The notes: a model not told the origin generated them from the sequence alone. Shown: positions 48,111 to 59,728, counted from the stretch's first letter. The stretch: 64,000 nt of DNA from JAWVFM01 sp963843315 (GCA_963843315.1 CAWJJU010000006.1:230524-294523); one strand, 5' to 3'. Translations and numbers: made by a program.

Positions 48111-48860
48111 GAAGGCTCGGTCCCGCCGTCGGGCTCGGTCGCCGTCGCCGCTGTCGGGGCGTCGGTGCTCGCCGCGGCTCGGGTCCGGGCTCGGGTGCGG
48201 GGTCGGGTGCGGGCTCGGGTGCGGGCTCGGGTGCGGGCTCGGGTGCGGGCTCGGAGGCGGCGGGGGCGCCGACGAACCCGGCCAGCTCGTCCTCGAGGTC
48301 GTCCATGTCGGGGAGGTACGGCGCCAGCTCGGGCAGGTCGTCGAGCGCGGTGATGCCGATCCGCTCGAGGAAGTAGGCCGGTCGTGCGGTAGAGGTTGGC
48401 GCCGCTGTGCCGTCCTGGCCGGCCTCCTCGACCAGGCCGCGGGTGAGCAGGGTGCGCATCACGCCGTCGACGTTGACGCCGCGGATCGCGGAGACCCGGG
48501 CCCGGGAGACCGGCTGCTTGTAGGCGACCACCGCGAGCGTCTCCAGCGCGGCCTGCGTCAGCCGGGCCTGCTGGCCGTCGAGCACGAACGCCTCGACGAC
48601 CGGCGGCGAACTCCTCGCGGGTGTAGAACCGCCACCCGCCGGCCACCGAGCGCAGCTCGAAGCCGCGGCCCTGCTCGTCGTACTCCCCCGCCAGGTCGGC
48701 CAGCGCGGCCGCGACCTCGTCGACCGGGTAGCCCACCGCGGAGGCGCAGGGTGACCTGGTCCAGCGGCTGGTCGGACACCATCAGGATCGCCTCGAGCGC
48801 CGGCCGCAGCTCGGCGACCGCGACGGCCAGGGTGTCGTCCACCTCGACGGTCTCGCTCAC
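48107..48860 (-). CDS. scpB: ScpB, segregation/condensation protein B, with EPAP-repeat tail
   Basis: A winged-helix kleisin-interacting subunit of the SMC-ScpAB condensin. Seen: LRPALEAILMVSDQPLD, VDEVAAALADLAGEYDEQGRGFELRSVAGGWRFYTR, TQAALETLAVVAYKQPVSRARVSAIRGVNVDGVM and RPAYFLERIGITALDDLPELAPYLPD. The tail is an (EPAP)n repeat encoded by the 12-bp units at 48187-48258, followed by an acidic end EPDGGTEPS. Slips near 48,740, 48,605, 48,385 and 48,180. GTG at 48860 overlaps the scpA stop. Confidence 0.93.
48187..48258. repeat. Six 12-bp tandem repeats coding (EPAP)n in scpB
   Basis: Unit GGGCTCGGGTGC: units 1, 3, 4 and 5 are exact, unit 2 has one change and unit 6 has two. Read on the minus strand it encodes Ala-Pro-Glu-Pro. 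Coding, in frame and in the C-terminal tail, so a microsatellite-like linker expansion rather than a CRISPR or regulatory array. Confidence 0.95.
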
Positions 48861-49803
48861 GTCGTCTCCTCGCTCGGCCTGCCGACCCGGCACATCTTGT
48901 GCCGACTCGCCGCCCGTCGCCCTGCCGACCCGGCACATCGTGTGCCGACTCGGCGTCCGGCGGGTGCGCCGTCGAACTCGTCGTTGATCTCGAACTCGGC
49001 GTCCTCGGCCCCGGTCCAGCGCACGGTCAGCTCGCCCAGCGGGGTCACCTGGTCGAAGGCGACCGCCCCCTCGCGGAAGAGCTCGAGCAGCGACAGGAAC
49101 CGCGCCACCGTGGTGAGGCGTGTCGGGCGAGTCGCCGCACAGGGCCCGGAAGGTCATCGTGCCGCTGCGGCGCAGCCGGTCGACCACGATCTGGCGCCTG
49201 CTCGCGCACGCTGACACCTTGGCGGCGTGGATGTGCTGCAGCGAGACCTCCAGCACCGGCTTGGGCTCCATCGCCCTGGCGGCCAGCTGGGCGAACTGCT
49301 CCAGCCCGATGCCGATCAGCACCTCGGGCAGCAGCGTCGCGAACCGCTCCTCCAGCCCGACCGCCCGCGGGTGCCGCAGCGACTCGGCGGCGAGCCGCTC
49401 CTCGAGCACCGCGGCGACCTGCTTGAACGCGCGGTACTGCATCAGCCGGGCGAACAGCAGGTCGCGCGCCTCCAGCAGCGCGAGGTCCTCCTCGTCCTCC
49501 ACGTCGCCCTGCGGCAGCAGCCGGGCGGCCTTGAGGTCGAGCAGCGTCGCGGCGACCAGCAGGAACGACGTGGTCTGCTCGAGGTCCCACACGCCGCCGA
49601 GCTTGACGTGGGCGATGAACTCGTCGGTGACCTGCGACAGCGCGACCTCGGTGATGTCGAGCTTGTGCTTGGCGATCAGGCCGAGCAGCAGGTCGAAGGG
49701 GCCCTCGAAGTTGTCCAGGCGCACCGCGAACGCCGGGGTCCTCCGCCTCGACGAGCGCCTCGCTCGCCGGGGTCCCCGACGCAGCGGACGCGGGGCGGCT
49801 CAC
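48857..49803 (-). CDS. scpA: ScpA, kleisin subunit of the SMC-ScpAB complex
   Basis: N-terminal VRLDNFEGPFDLLLGLIAKHKLDITEVALSQVTDEFIAH and helical core LEQTTSFLLVAATLLDLKAARLLPQG are standard ScpA; the C-terminal winged helix appears as MARFLSLLELFREGAVAFDQVTPLGELTVRW. Slips near 49,740 and 49,115. The C-terminus is unusual: after NDEFDGAPA it runs about 35 residues through two copies of a 32-bp palindromic repeat, giving a Cys/Arg-rich end. GTG at 49803 overlaps the upstream stop. Confidence 0.94.
48878..48952. repeat. Two 32-bp palindromic repeats inside the 3' end of scpA
   Basis: Copies at 48878-48909 and 48921-48952 differ at one base; the period is 43. Each contains the inverted pair GGCACA-TCK-TGTGCC flanked by CCTGCCGACCC and GACTCG. 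They look like a dispersed REP-type element that has landed in a gene's 3' end and is translated. Whether it recurs elsewhere in the genome cannot be seen here. Confidence 0.85.
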
Positions 49804-50126
49804 TCGTCCATCAGCCGCTGGACCAGGGCGCTGTCGGCGCCCTGCTCGAGGTCGGCGAGCACCAGCGCAGCGCCTCGCGCACCAGCCGACCGCGGTCGAC
49901 GGCCAGGCCGTGGTCGCGGCGCAGCGTGAGCCGGGCGTGCTCGAGGTCGAGCAGCTCGTCGGCGGTGACGTAGACGGTCATCTTCTCGTCGTGGCGCACC
50001 CGCCCGCTGGGCTTCTTCGGCTCCTGCGGCTCCGGCGCGGGCGCCGGGACGCGGCTCCGGCGCTGCCTCGGCCGCCTCACCCGGGGCGGTCGGACGGAAC
50101 AGGTCGTCGGCGGCCGGCATGCTCAC
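49800..50126 (-). CDS. Ribbon-helix-helix-like protein between parA and scpA
   Basis: The reconstructed protein (about 108 residues) has a Pro/Ala-rich head starting MPAADDLFRPTAPGEAAEAAP. Then comes HDEKMTVYVTADELLDLEHARL with DRGRLVREALR, the strand-helix-helix spacing of ribbon-helix-helix DNA-binding proteins, and it ends ALVQRLMDE. Slips near 50,045 and 49,870. The stop overlaps the scpA start (GTGA). Actinobacterial parA-scpA clusters often carry such a small gene; a role in chromosome segregation is plausible but unproven. Confidence 0.65.
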   Translation of the reverse strand: MSMPAADDLFRPTAPGEAAEAAPEPRPGARAGAAGAEEAQRAGAPRREDDRLRHRRRAARPRARPAHAAPRPRPGRRPRSAGARGAALVLADLEQGADSALVQRLMDE

Positions 50127-50183
50127 CGTCTGCTCATGCGGGGTCCCGGCGGAGGTCGTGGGCGGAGGAGCGGGGCGCAGCGG

Positions 50184-51114
50184 CTACGACTCCGTGGGGG
50201 GAAGCCACCGGGTGAGCACCTCCTTGGCCAGCTGGCGGTAGGCGTCGGCGCCGGTGGACGACGAGGCGTACGCCGTGATCGGCTCGCCGGCGACCGTGGC
50301 GTCGGAGAACTTCACGGTGCGGCGGATGACGGTGTGGAAGACCTTGTCGCCCCAGGCCGAGACCAGGCGCTCCATGACCTCGCGGCTGTGCAGGGTGCGG
50401 CCGTCGAACATCGTGCCGAGCACGCCGTCGATCTCGAGCTTGGGGTTGAGCCGCTCGCGCACCTTGTCGATGGTGGTCTTGAGCAGCGCGACCCCGCGCA
50501 GCGCGAAGTACTCGCACTCCAGCGGCACGATCACGCCGTCGGAGGCGGTCAGCGCGTTGACCGTCAGCAGGCCGAGCGAGGGCTGGCAGTCGATCAGGAT
50601 GATGTCGTAGTTCTCGAGGGCCGGCGCCAGCACCCGCGGCAGCGTCTGCTCGCGGGCCACCTCGTGCACCAGCTGCACCTCGGCGGCGGACAGGTCGATG
50701 TTGGAGGGCAGCAGGTCCATGCCCGGGATGCCGGTCGGCACCACGACCTCGTCGAAGTCGACGTCGCGCTGCATGAGCAGGTTGTAGATGGTCAGGTCCA
50801 TCTCGTGCGGGTTGAGGCCCAGGCCCACGGACAGCGAGCCCTGCGGGTCGAAGTCGACCAGCAGCACCTTGCGGCCGAACTCCGCCAGCGAGGCGCCGAG
50901 GTTGATGGTGGTGGTGGTCTTGCCGACGCCACCCTTCTGGTTGCACATCGAGATCACCCGGGCGTGGCCGTGCGTGGTGACGGGGCCGGCTCGGGGAAGA
51001 CCGGACATCGGGCGGCCGGTCGGGCCGAGCGCGACGTCGGTGGTGGCCTCGGCCGCTCCGGAGGACGCCTCGGCGGGGGTCGAGCCGGGGCTCGAAGGGG
51101 ATGGGCTGGGTCAC
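50184..51114 (-). CDS. ParA-family ATPase of the scpAB cluster
   Basis: Deviant Walker A is MCNQKGGVGKTTTTINLG, followed by VLLVDFDPQGSLSVGLG, YDIILIDCQPSLGLLTVNAL and VIVPLECEYFALRGVALL. It ends AKEVLTRWLPP. About 310 residues from the GTG at 51114 (TQPIPFEPRLDP), with an indel near 51,070; an internal ATG at 51,008 gives the intact part. This is the orthologue position of Rv1708, distinct from the origin-proximal parAB pair; no ParB gene or canonical parS (TTTCACGTGAAA) is in the window. It may support SMC-ScpAB loading or nucleoid organisation. Confidence 0.92.
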
Positions 51115-51414
51115 GCTGTGCTCGTCTCGGGGGGAAGGGCTGGGCGTGCGGGGCAGGAACTGCGGGGGCCGTACCAGCGGCGGCATCTCGGGAGCACTGC
51201 TGCCGACGTGTCCGGGAAACCCGGGGTCCGGCACCGCTCATGTCGCTCCTCGCCGCTGCGCCGCCCTGGTGGGGGCTGTTTGTCGACTCGGCGACTTGTG
51301 CCCCGAGTCTGCGCGCGACTCTACGACCCGGCTCCCCCGCGGTCCAGCCGAACCGTGCCTCTCCTTGCTCCACAGGGAAACTGTCGATGGGGTGTGCACT
51401 CGGCCCCGCTCCCC

Positions 51415-51440
51415 TGCACAGGCACGGCCGTACCTGTGCA
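51415..51440. promoter_or_regulatory. 26-bp near-perfect palindrome upstream of parA
   Basis: TGCACAGG-CACGGCCGTA-CCTGTGCA pairs at 24 of 26 positions, followed at 51441-51452 by a further half-site (CAAACCTGTGCA). It lies in the about 400-base gap between the helicase end (51520) and the parA start. Candidate binding site for a dimeric regulator. The gap otherwise contains no gene I can support. Confidence 0.5.
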
Positions 51441-51519
51441 CAAACCTGTGCATGACGAGGTGCGCGTCCTGGCGTGCCGAAGCGTCGGTTCTGGCGTGCC
51501 GAGGTGCGTGTTCTTGCGC

Positions 51520-54137
51520 TCACAGCCGCCGCATCGCGGAGACCGTCGCCAGCGAGCTCGCCGGCCTCGTCGGTGGCGTCGCAGTCGACGATCGCCTCGA
51601 TCACCCAGTCGTGGTGGCCCTCGGGGTCGTGCGAGCGTCTGGCGGACTCGCCACAGCCGGCGGGTCGTCCTCCTCGGCGCCGACCGGCTCGCCCGTGCGC
51701 TCGGCTCCACCTGCGAGCAGCGTCGGGCCGCGGGCGTCGCCGTCGGTCAGCCGAGCTCGTGCTCGGCGTAGTAGTCCTCCAGCGCGGCGTCCCAGGCGGA
51801 GCGGCCACGACGACCTCGCGCGGCGGCTCGATGCGGTCGGCGGCTGCCGCTCGAGGCGGACCAGCGCGTCGAGGTCGTCGCGCGCGACCGCGTCGACCCG
51901 GCGCGCACATGCGCGTTGCGCACCATCACCCGGAAGGACCCGCTCCTGCGTCGAGAGCGGCCGCGGCGGGGGCGGCGGCTCGCCGGTGCAAGACCGCTCG
52001 GCGAGGTGGTCGGGGTCGGACAGCGCCTCCCACTCGTCGAGCAGCGAGGAGTCGGTCTGGCGCACGGTCTCCCCCAGCCACTCGATGACGTCCTCGACCT
52101 CCGGGGTGCGGTGCGCCTCGGGCACGGAGTGGCGCAGCGTGCGGTAGGCGTCGGTGAGGTAGCGCAGCACCAGGCCCTCGGAGCGGGCCAGCTGGTAGCG
52201 GCCGACGAAGTCGGTGAACCCCATCGCCTTCTCCCACATCTCGCGCACCACCGACTTGGGCGCGAGCGCGTCCTCGGGCAGCCAGGGGTGGGTCTGCCGG
52301 TAGGTCTCGTAGAGCGCCTCGAGCAGCTCGGCAGCGGCTGCGGCCAGGTGATCTGCTCCAGCAGCGCCATCCGCTCGTCGTACTCGAGCCCGTCGGCCTT
52401 CATCTCGCCGATCGCCTCGCCGCGGGCCGCGTGCTGCTGGGCCATCAGGATCTGGCGCGGCGCCTCGAGCACCGCCTCGATCGACCGAGACGACGTCGAG
52501 GGTGTAGCTCTCGGACTCGGGGTCGAGCACGTCGAAGGCGGCCAGCGCGAAGTGCGCCAGCGGCTGGTTGAGCGCGAAGTCCTCGGGCAGGTCCACGGTC
52601 AGCACGAAGCGGCGGCCGAACTCGTCGGGCTCGTCGAGGCGGGTCACGATGCCGAGTGCGCACCAGCGAGCGGGCCAGCCGCAGCGCGCGGCGGGCCAGC
52701 CGGAGCCTGCCGCGCTCGGTCCTCGTGGTTGTCGGCGGATCAGCCGGCGGAGCACCGGCGAAGGCGTCCTCCTCGCGGGAGACGACGTTGACCAGCATCG
52801 CGTTGTCGACCTTCATCCGCGACGCCAGCTGCTCGGGCACCCCGGCCGACCAGCTTGTCGAAGGTCTGCTCGGTCCACACGACCGTGCCCTCGGGCGGCT
52901 TGCTTCAGCTGCGGCTTGGACTTCTTCTTGCCGGCTTCCGCTGAGCGCGCGCTGGCCTCGGACTTGGCCTTGGCCTGCTCGTTCTCGATCACGTACTCCG
53001 GCGCCTGGACGACGACGTAGCCGGCCGTGTCGTAGCCGGCGCGGCCCGCGCGCCCGGCGATCTGCTGGAACTCCCGCGTCCGGAGCACCCGCTGCCGGGT
53101 GCCGTCGAACTTCGCCAGCCCGGTGAACAGCACCGTGCGGATCGGCACGTTGATGCCGACGCCGAGGGTGTCGGTGCCGCAGATGACCCGCAGCAGGCCC
53201 GGCCTGGGCCAGCGGTCTCCACCAGCCGGCGGTACTTCGGCAGCATCCCGGCGTGGTGCACGCCGATGCCGTTGCGCACCAGCTGGGACAGCGTCTTGCC
53301 GAAGCCGGCGCCGAAGCGGAACGCCCCGATCCGCTCGGCGATCGCGTCCTTGTCGACCTCCCGCGTCACCGCCCGAGGCGTGACTGCAGCAGGTTGGTCG
53401 CGTGCTCGACGGCGGCCGCCTGGGTGAAGTGCACGACGTAGACCGGGTCCTGGCCGGTCGTGACCAGCTCCTCGAGCGTGTCGTCGAGCGGCGCCATCGA
53501 CCAGCGGAAGCTCAGCGGGACCGGCCGCTCGGCGTCGTCGACCACGGCGGTCTCGCGGCCGGTGCGGCGGTGAGGTCCTCGACGAAGAAGGAGACGTCGC
53601 CCAGGGTGGCCGACATCAGCAGGAACTGCGCGTCCAGCAGCTCCAGCAGCGGCACCTGCCAGGCCCAGCCGCGGTCGGGCTCGGAGTAGAAGTGGAACTC
53701 GTCCATCACCACCAGGCCGACGTCGGCGCGACCGGCCCTCGCGCAGCGCGATGTTGGCCAGCACCTCGGCGGTGCAGCAGATGATCGGGGCGTCGGGGTT
53801 CACCGCGGCGTCGCCGGTGAGCATGCCGACGTTGTCGGCGCCGAAGACCTCGATGAGCGCGAAGAACTTCTCGCTCACCAGCGCCTTGATCGGCGCGGTG
53901 TAGAAGCTGACCTTGTCCTGGGCGAGGCGCGGCGACGTGGGCGCCGACCGCGACCAGCGACTTCCCCGAGCCGGTCGGCGTGGCCAGGATGACGTTGTTG
54001 CCGCCGAGCAGCTCGATGACCGCCTCGTCCTGGTGCGGGTAGAGCTCCAGGCCCTGGTCCTCCACCCACGCGGTGAAGGCGTCGTAGACGCCGTCGGGGT
54101 CGCTCCCGGCGGACGCCTTCAACCGATCCACCATCAC
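51520..54137 (-). CDS. DEAD/DEAH-box helicase with DUF3516 C-terminus
   Basis: Walker A ATPTGSGKSLVAVGAH (near 53,955), motif Ib-like VGMLTGDAAVNPDAPI, Walker B VVMDEFHFYSEPDRG, motif III LMSATLGD, and motif VI QIAGRAGRAGYD. The C-terminal region has PKYRRLVE, EAPRQILMAQQHAARGEAIGE and the DUF3516-type ending EGHHDWVIEAIVDCDATDEAGEL then AMRRL. About 850 residues. At least ten indels break it; an apparent stop at 51747 is one of them, as coding homology continues to 51520. It resembles Ski2/HelY-like RNA helicases of actinobacteria; substrate inferred. Confidence 0.85.
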
Positions 54138-55059
54138 TCAGCCCCGCGCTCTCGGGTGCGCGGTGGCGAAGACCTCGCGCAGGTTGTCGACGGTCACCAG
54201 CGTGTAGATCTGGGTGGTGGTCACCGAGGCGTGGCCGAGCAGCTCCTGTACGACGCGCACGTCGGCGCCGCCGTCGAGCAGGTGGGTCGCGAACGAGTGC
54301 CGCATCGTGTGCGGCGAGACGTCGCGGGTCACCCCGGCCCGGTCGGCGGCCTTCACCAGCACCGTCCAGGCGCTCTGCCGTGACAGCCGACCGCCGCGGG
54401 CGTTGAGGAACAGCGCCGGGGTCCCGGCGCCGGTGGCGACCAGCTCGGGCCGGCCACGGACCAGGTAGGCCTCGACGGCGGCGCGGGCGTAGGACCCGAC
54501 CGGGACGATCCGCTCCTTGCTGCCCTTGCCGCGCAGCCGCACGGTGCCGTCGGCCAGGTCGAGGTCGTCGACGTCGAGGCCGATGGCCTCGGAGATCCGG
54601 GCGCCGGTGCCGTAGAGCACCTCGAGCAGCGCCCGGTCGCGCAGCGCCAGCGTGGTGCCGGCCGCGCCGGCCGCCTCGAGGATCGCCTCCACGTCGGCCA
54701 GCGGCAGCGCCTTCGGCAGCCGCTTCGCCGGTGTCGGCGGCTTCACCGCGGCGGCCGGGTCGGTGGGCACGATGCCGTCGCGGACCGCGAACTTGTGGAA
54801 GCCCCGCACCGCGACCACGGTCCGGGCCGCGGAGGTGGCGCCCAGCGGCGGGTGGTCGGCGTCGCCCTCGCGGAGCCGGACCAGGAACGACGGCGACGAG
54901 CTGCTCGGTCACCGCGCCGAGCTCCGTCACCCCGGACTGCTCCAGGAACTCCGCGTAGCGGCGCAGGTCGCGGCGGTAGGAGGAGAGGGTGTTGGCGGCC
55001 AGTCCGCGCTCCACGCCGAGGTGGTCGAGGTAGGTGCGCACCGCCCTCCCGACGATCAT
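54138..55059 (-). CDS. xerD: XerD-type site-specific tyrosine recombinase
   Basis: The N-terminal SAM-like core-binding domain (VRTYLDHLGVERGLAANTLSSYRRDLRRY) precedes the catalytic domain. The R-H-R-H-Y residues are visible: Arg in GTGARISEAIGL, His/Arg in SPHTMRHSFATHLLDGG, His in LGHASVTTTQIY and its Tyr. About 305 residues, as for Xer recombinases that resolve chromosome dimers at dif. Indel near 54,895. ATG at 55059 overlaps the NUDIX stop (ATGA), as in Rv1700-Rv1701. Confidence 0.95.
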
Positions 55060-55623
55060 CGGCGGAGCTCGTCGCGGCGCGCCGCGTAGGCGAGCACCGC
55101 CTGCACGACCGGCCCGTCGGCCACCCGGCCGTCGAGCACCGCGGCCAGCAGGTCGACGTACGGCACCCAGGCGGTGGTCAGTGAGGCCTCCTCGTGCTCG
55201 AGGACGAAGTCGCCGCGGTCGCCCGCGCTCAGGCCGCGGGCGAGGTAGACGAACATCCGCTCGTTCGTCAGCCCCGGCGAGGACCAGGTCGACAGCAGGT
55301 GCGTCCACTCGGTCGCCTCGAGCGCGGCCTCCTCGAGCAGCTCGCGGCGCGCGACCTCGAGCGGGTCCTCCCCCGCCACGTCGCACAGGCCGGCGGGCAG
55401 CTCGACGAGACGCCGCTGGACGGGGTGGCGGTACTGCGTCTGGACGTGGACACGCTCGTCGTCGTCGACCGCCATCACCATCGCGGCACCGGGGTGCTCG
55501 ACGGCCAGGCGCCGGAAGCCCTCCCCGCCGTCGGGGGTGGTGACGACGTCGGCGCGCAGGGCGACCACCCAGTCGTCGCGGTGCAGGTCCTCGCTGGAGA
55601 TGACCGGCCACGACTCCGCGGTG

Positions 55624-55646
<23 letters not shown>
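55056..55646 (-). CDS. NUDIX hydrolase (ADP-ribose pyrophosphatase-like)
   Basis: Intact, 196 residues. The Nudix box is GEDPLEVARRELLEEAAL (G-x5-E-x7-RE-x-x-EE). N-terminal SEDLHRDDWVVALRADVV and C-terminal FVYLARGLSAGDRG-type stretches fit the ADP-ribose pyrophosphatase subgroup. Sits between pyrG and xerD as in M. tuberculosis (Rv1700). It overlaps the pyrG end by 23 bases. Confidence 0.93.
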
Positions 55647-57354
<1,708 letters not shown>

Positions 57355-57498
57355 GAAAAACTCCCGTGGTCAGACTGGTCAACCCACAAATGCAAGGTCT
57401 GCTACGGGGTTCTAGGCTACCAACGAATCGGGCCCGGTGAGCAATCAGGTCGGTACGACGCGCCGCTCCGGGTGGTCCGGCTCACCAGCCGGACGCGG

Positions 57499-57830
57499 TC
57501 AGGAGGTCGGCAGGGCCCCGTCGGCGCCCTCGGCGCCGTACTGACCGGCGCCGTCCGAGGCCGCACGGTCCAGCGCCAGGACCGCGACCAGGCGGCCGGC
57601 CGCGGTCTGGGCGGAGTCGACCGAGGAGACGTCCTCGGTGAACGCCGCGTCACCGCGGAGCGTCTTGAGCAGCCCGCCGGTCGCGGAGGAGGTCGAACCG
57701 GTCACCACCACACCGTCGGCGGTGGCCGCGATCCCGGCGGTCAGCCCGCCGTAGATGTTGGTGACACCGGTGGTGTCCTCGGGCTCGCTGCCGAGCACCA
57801 CCAGCACCAGGCTGGCCCGGCGCAACCTCG
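57499..57830 (-). CDS. mctB: MctB copper-transport protein, C-terminal part cut by junction
   Basis: Only the last about 110 residues remain: ASLVLVVLGSEPEDTTGVTNIYGGLTAG, ATADGVVVTGSTSSATGGLL, FTEDVSSVDSAQTAAGRL and the end GQYGAEGADGALPTS. This matches the C-terminus of MctB (Rv1698), a membrane-linked copper-tolerance protein, in the expected place upstream of pyrG. The N-terminal two-thirds, including the membrane anchor, is replaced by archaeal sequence at about 57,828. Confidence 0.8.
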
Positions 57831-57834
57831 TCGA
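57822..57834. other. Junction B/C: Nocardioides-like mctB to archaeal DUF354
   Basis: On the minus strand the archaeal frame reads to FKGVDE and the actinobacterial frame resumes at once with ASLVLVV. GC content changes sharply. The same archaeal position (GTCGACGAG) is also the last base of the window on the other arm. Confidence 0.85.
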
Positions 57835-58304
57835 CGCCTTTGAAGGAAACGGACATTTTGGGCGCAGTATCTTCCTTGTGAAACTCTTAGGCAACGCCTC
57901 AGAGACAACGACAGAGTGTGCAAATGGGGGATAGTTAATCTGTTGACTCGCTAAAGCGTGTGGTGTGTCAGCTGGTTAGGATGATGGGGATCCCTAGTCC
58001 GAAGGCAGTGCGGCAAAGCTCAACTGACTGGTGAGCAGATGGCAACATCTGGAGGGTTATCTTTAAACATGTCCGCGAAACTCATGATGCGTTCAGAGCT
58101 TTCTTTAAGCCTTGAAGCTAGCGTTGATGGTTCATACTTGCCAACAACGATGGGTTGTTCACCGAGAATTTGGGCCAGCGGCATTTGTATCTGGATGGCC
58201 GCGTTGTGAAAATGAATTCGTGCCCTGATTTTCCTAAGACGCTGCCCAATAGCTGAGCCATATCTGATGTGTTTTCCTGTGCAGGCATCATACCAAATTT
58301 TCAT
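57831..58304 (-). pseudogene. DUF354 glycosyltransferase-like protein, left-arm copy (cut, frameshifted)
   Basis: Starts MKIWYDACTGKHIRYGSAIG at 58304. DUF354 proteins are archaeal/bacterial relatives of GT-B glycosyltransferases such as UDP-GlcNAc 2-epimerase/MurG. Further stretches ILGEQPIVVGKYEPSTLASRL and VELCRTAFGLGIPI are recognisable, and the frame ends at FKGVDE where the chimeric junction lies. About 155 of an expected about 340 residues. Several indels and many substitutions relative to the right-arm copy. Confidence 0.75.
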
Positions 58305-58308
58305 TTCT

Positions 58309-58816
58309 TCACCTTTTTCTTGAATTTATGAAGGCTTCACGTTTGGCTTCATATTCTTGTAAAGTCAACACGGCTTTTGCTGGACACCCGCCCACACAGT
58401 TTCGGGCAGGCACGTTTTTGGTGACAACGCTGCCGCCGCCGATAACTGCTTTCTCGCCTACAGCCACGTCTGGCAATATCGTGACGCCTCCACCTATTCT
58501 CAGCGCCATCCTTGATGATTGGCGGTGTCATGAAAGATGCTTTTTGGATATTTGTCGTTTAGAAGGGAACTATTAGGCGCAATAAACACATCATCGCCGA
58601 GAATACAGCCGTTTGAGATGGTGACGTGGGCTTGAATGTTGCAGTTTTTGCCTAAAGTAACGTTTTTGCCTATATCACAGAAGCTTCCAATGAGTGGTGC
58701 CATCGCCAATTTTCGTATTGTCTCCGATCACTACATAATTCCAAATTGAAACGTCCTTGCCTATTTCCACATTTATCCCTGTAATTATTCCCTGTACCTT
58801 TCTTTGCATTATGCAT
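58309..58816 (-). pseudogene. Left-handed beta-helix acyltransferase, left-arm copy (frameshifted)
   Basis: Hexapeptide-repeat acyltransferase: IGSFCDIGKNVTLGKNCNIQAHVTISNGCILGDDVFIAPN and IGGGVTILPDVAVGEKAVIGGGSVVTKNVPA are the stacked [LIV]-G-x4 coils. The C-terminal CPAKAVLTLQEYEAKREAF follows the usual GCPAK motif of WlbB/WbpD-like sugar N-acetyltransferases. Slips near 58,695 and 58,500. It differs from the right-arm copy by many amino-acid substitutions, so it is a homologue rather than a mere re-read. Same operon direction as DUF354. Confidence 0.8.
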
Positions 58817-58838
58817 AATTTTTTCTTTCGGCTCCAGA

Positions 58839-58847
58839 TTTAAATAG
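58839..58847 (+). promoter_or_regulatory. Archaeal TATA box for the dehydrogenase gene (left arm)
   Basis: TTTAAATAG fits the archaeal TATA consensus. It sits 42 bases before the TTG start at 58889, with a GGAGG Shine-Dalgarno at 58877-58881 between, which places a transcription start near 58,870. Confidence 0.55.
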
Positions 58848-58888
58848 TTTAACATTAACTTGACATTCAACTAAACGGAGGCAATCAT

Positions 58889-59728
58889 TTGGCTCAAGAA
58901 AAAGTCTTAATTATCGGCTTAGGCGAAATCGGCCACACCCTTTTTGCATTATTGAATGATGCGCAAGAGAGTTTTGCGGTTTACGGGTTAGATCTGGATC
59001 AAGCAAAAATGAATGCTCTTGGGCAAATAAAGGAAAAGATTACAAACAAAATCGACACGTTGCATGTTTGCCTTCCATGCAGTAGCCCAGAGAAATTTGC
59101 CGAAGTGGTTGAAGGATATGTTGATCAATTTAACCCTAAACTCGCAATCATTACGGTATTGTTCCCCCAGGAACTACCCTCAAAGTTGCTGAAAAATGCA
59201 AGTGCTTAGTTGCCCATTCACCAGCACGCGGCGTACACAAAAGCGCTGAGCATATGATCTGGGAGATGAAGAGGTGGACTAAATATGTAGGCGGCGCGAA
59301 CGAAGCTGCTGCGAAAGCCGCACAAGTCCACTTTCGAGAAACTGGGGCTAAAAGTAAAAGTATTAAAGAGTTGTCGAGAAACCGAACTAGCTAAACTCTT
59401 CGAAACCACTTATCGTGCATGGATGATTGCATGCTTCCAAGAGATGCATCGAATCTCCAAAGCATTTGACGCTGACTTTAATGAAACGGTTGATTTTCTC
59501 GAAGATACTCACCGAGTGCGTTTTGATAGACCCGTCATGTTTCCAGGTGTGATTGGCGGTCACTGCTTGATTCCAAACACAGAATTGCTCCTGAAATCCT
59601 ACGATTCAGAGTTTTTGAGGTTAATTCTTAAATCCAATGAGAAGCGCAAAGAAGAAATCAAAGACAAAGACGTTAAAGCTGAAGCCGATAAAGTTGCTGG
59701 GCGAGCTAAGGTTCCGAGAAGGAACTAA
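58889..59728 (+). CDS. Nucleotide-sugar dehydrogenase-like protein (UDP-Glc/ManNAc DH family), left-arm copy
   Basis: A Rossmann start KVLIIGLGEIGHTLFALL, then IDTLHVCLPCSSPEKF and, across slips near 59,155 and 59,335, VPPGTTLKVAEKC and VAHSPARGVHKSAEHM. The C-terminal half has CRETELAKLFETTYRAWMIACFQEMHR, FPGVIGGHCLIPN (the GGHC motif with the conserved Cys of UDP-sugar dehydrogenases) and a Lys-rich tail. About 275 residues, much shorter than bacterial UDP-glucose dehydrogenases (about 430), so a compact archaeal form. Start TTG with GGAGG. Confidence 0.78.

Noticed and set aside
48187..48258. CRISPR-like short repeats
   Set aside because: Contiguous 12-bp units without spacers, in frame within scpB, coding Ala-Pro-Glu-Pro; no cas genes.
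50184..51500. parS centromere near parA
   Set aside because: No TTTCACGTGAAA-type site is present; the palindrome found has a different sequence.
51520..51747. Separate small gene after the helicase
   Set aside because: Sequence such as EGHHDWVIEAIVDCDATDEAGEL continues the helicase DUF3516 region; the stop at 51747 comes from an indel.
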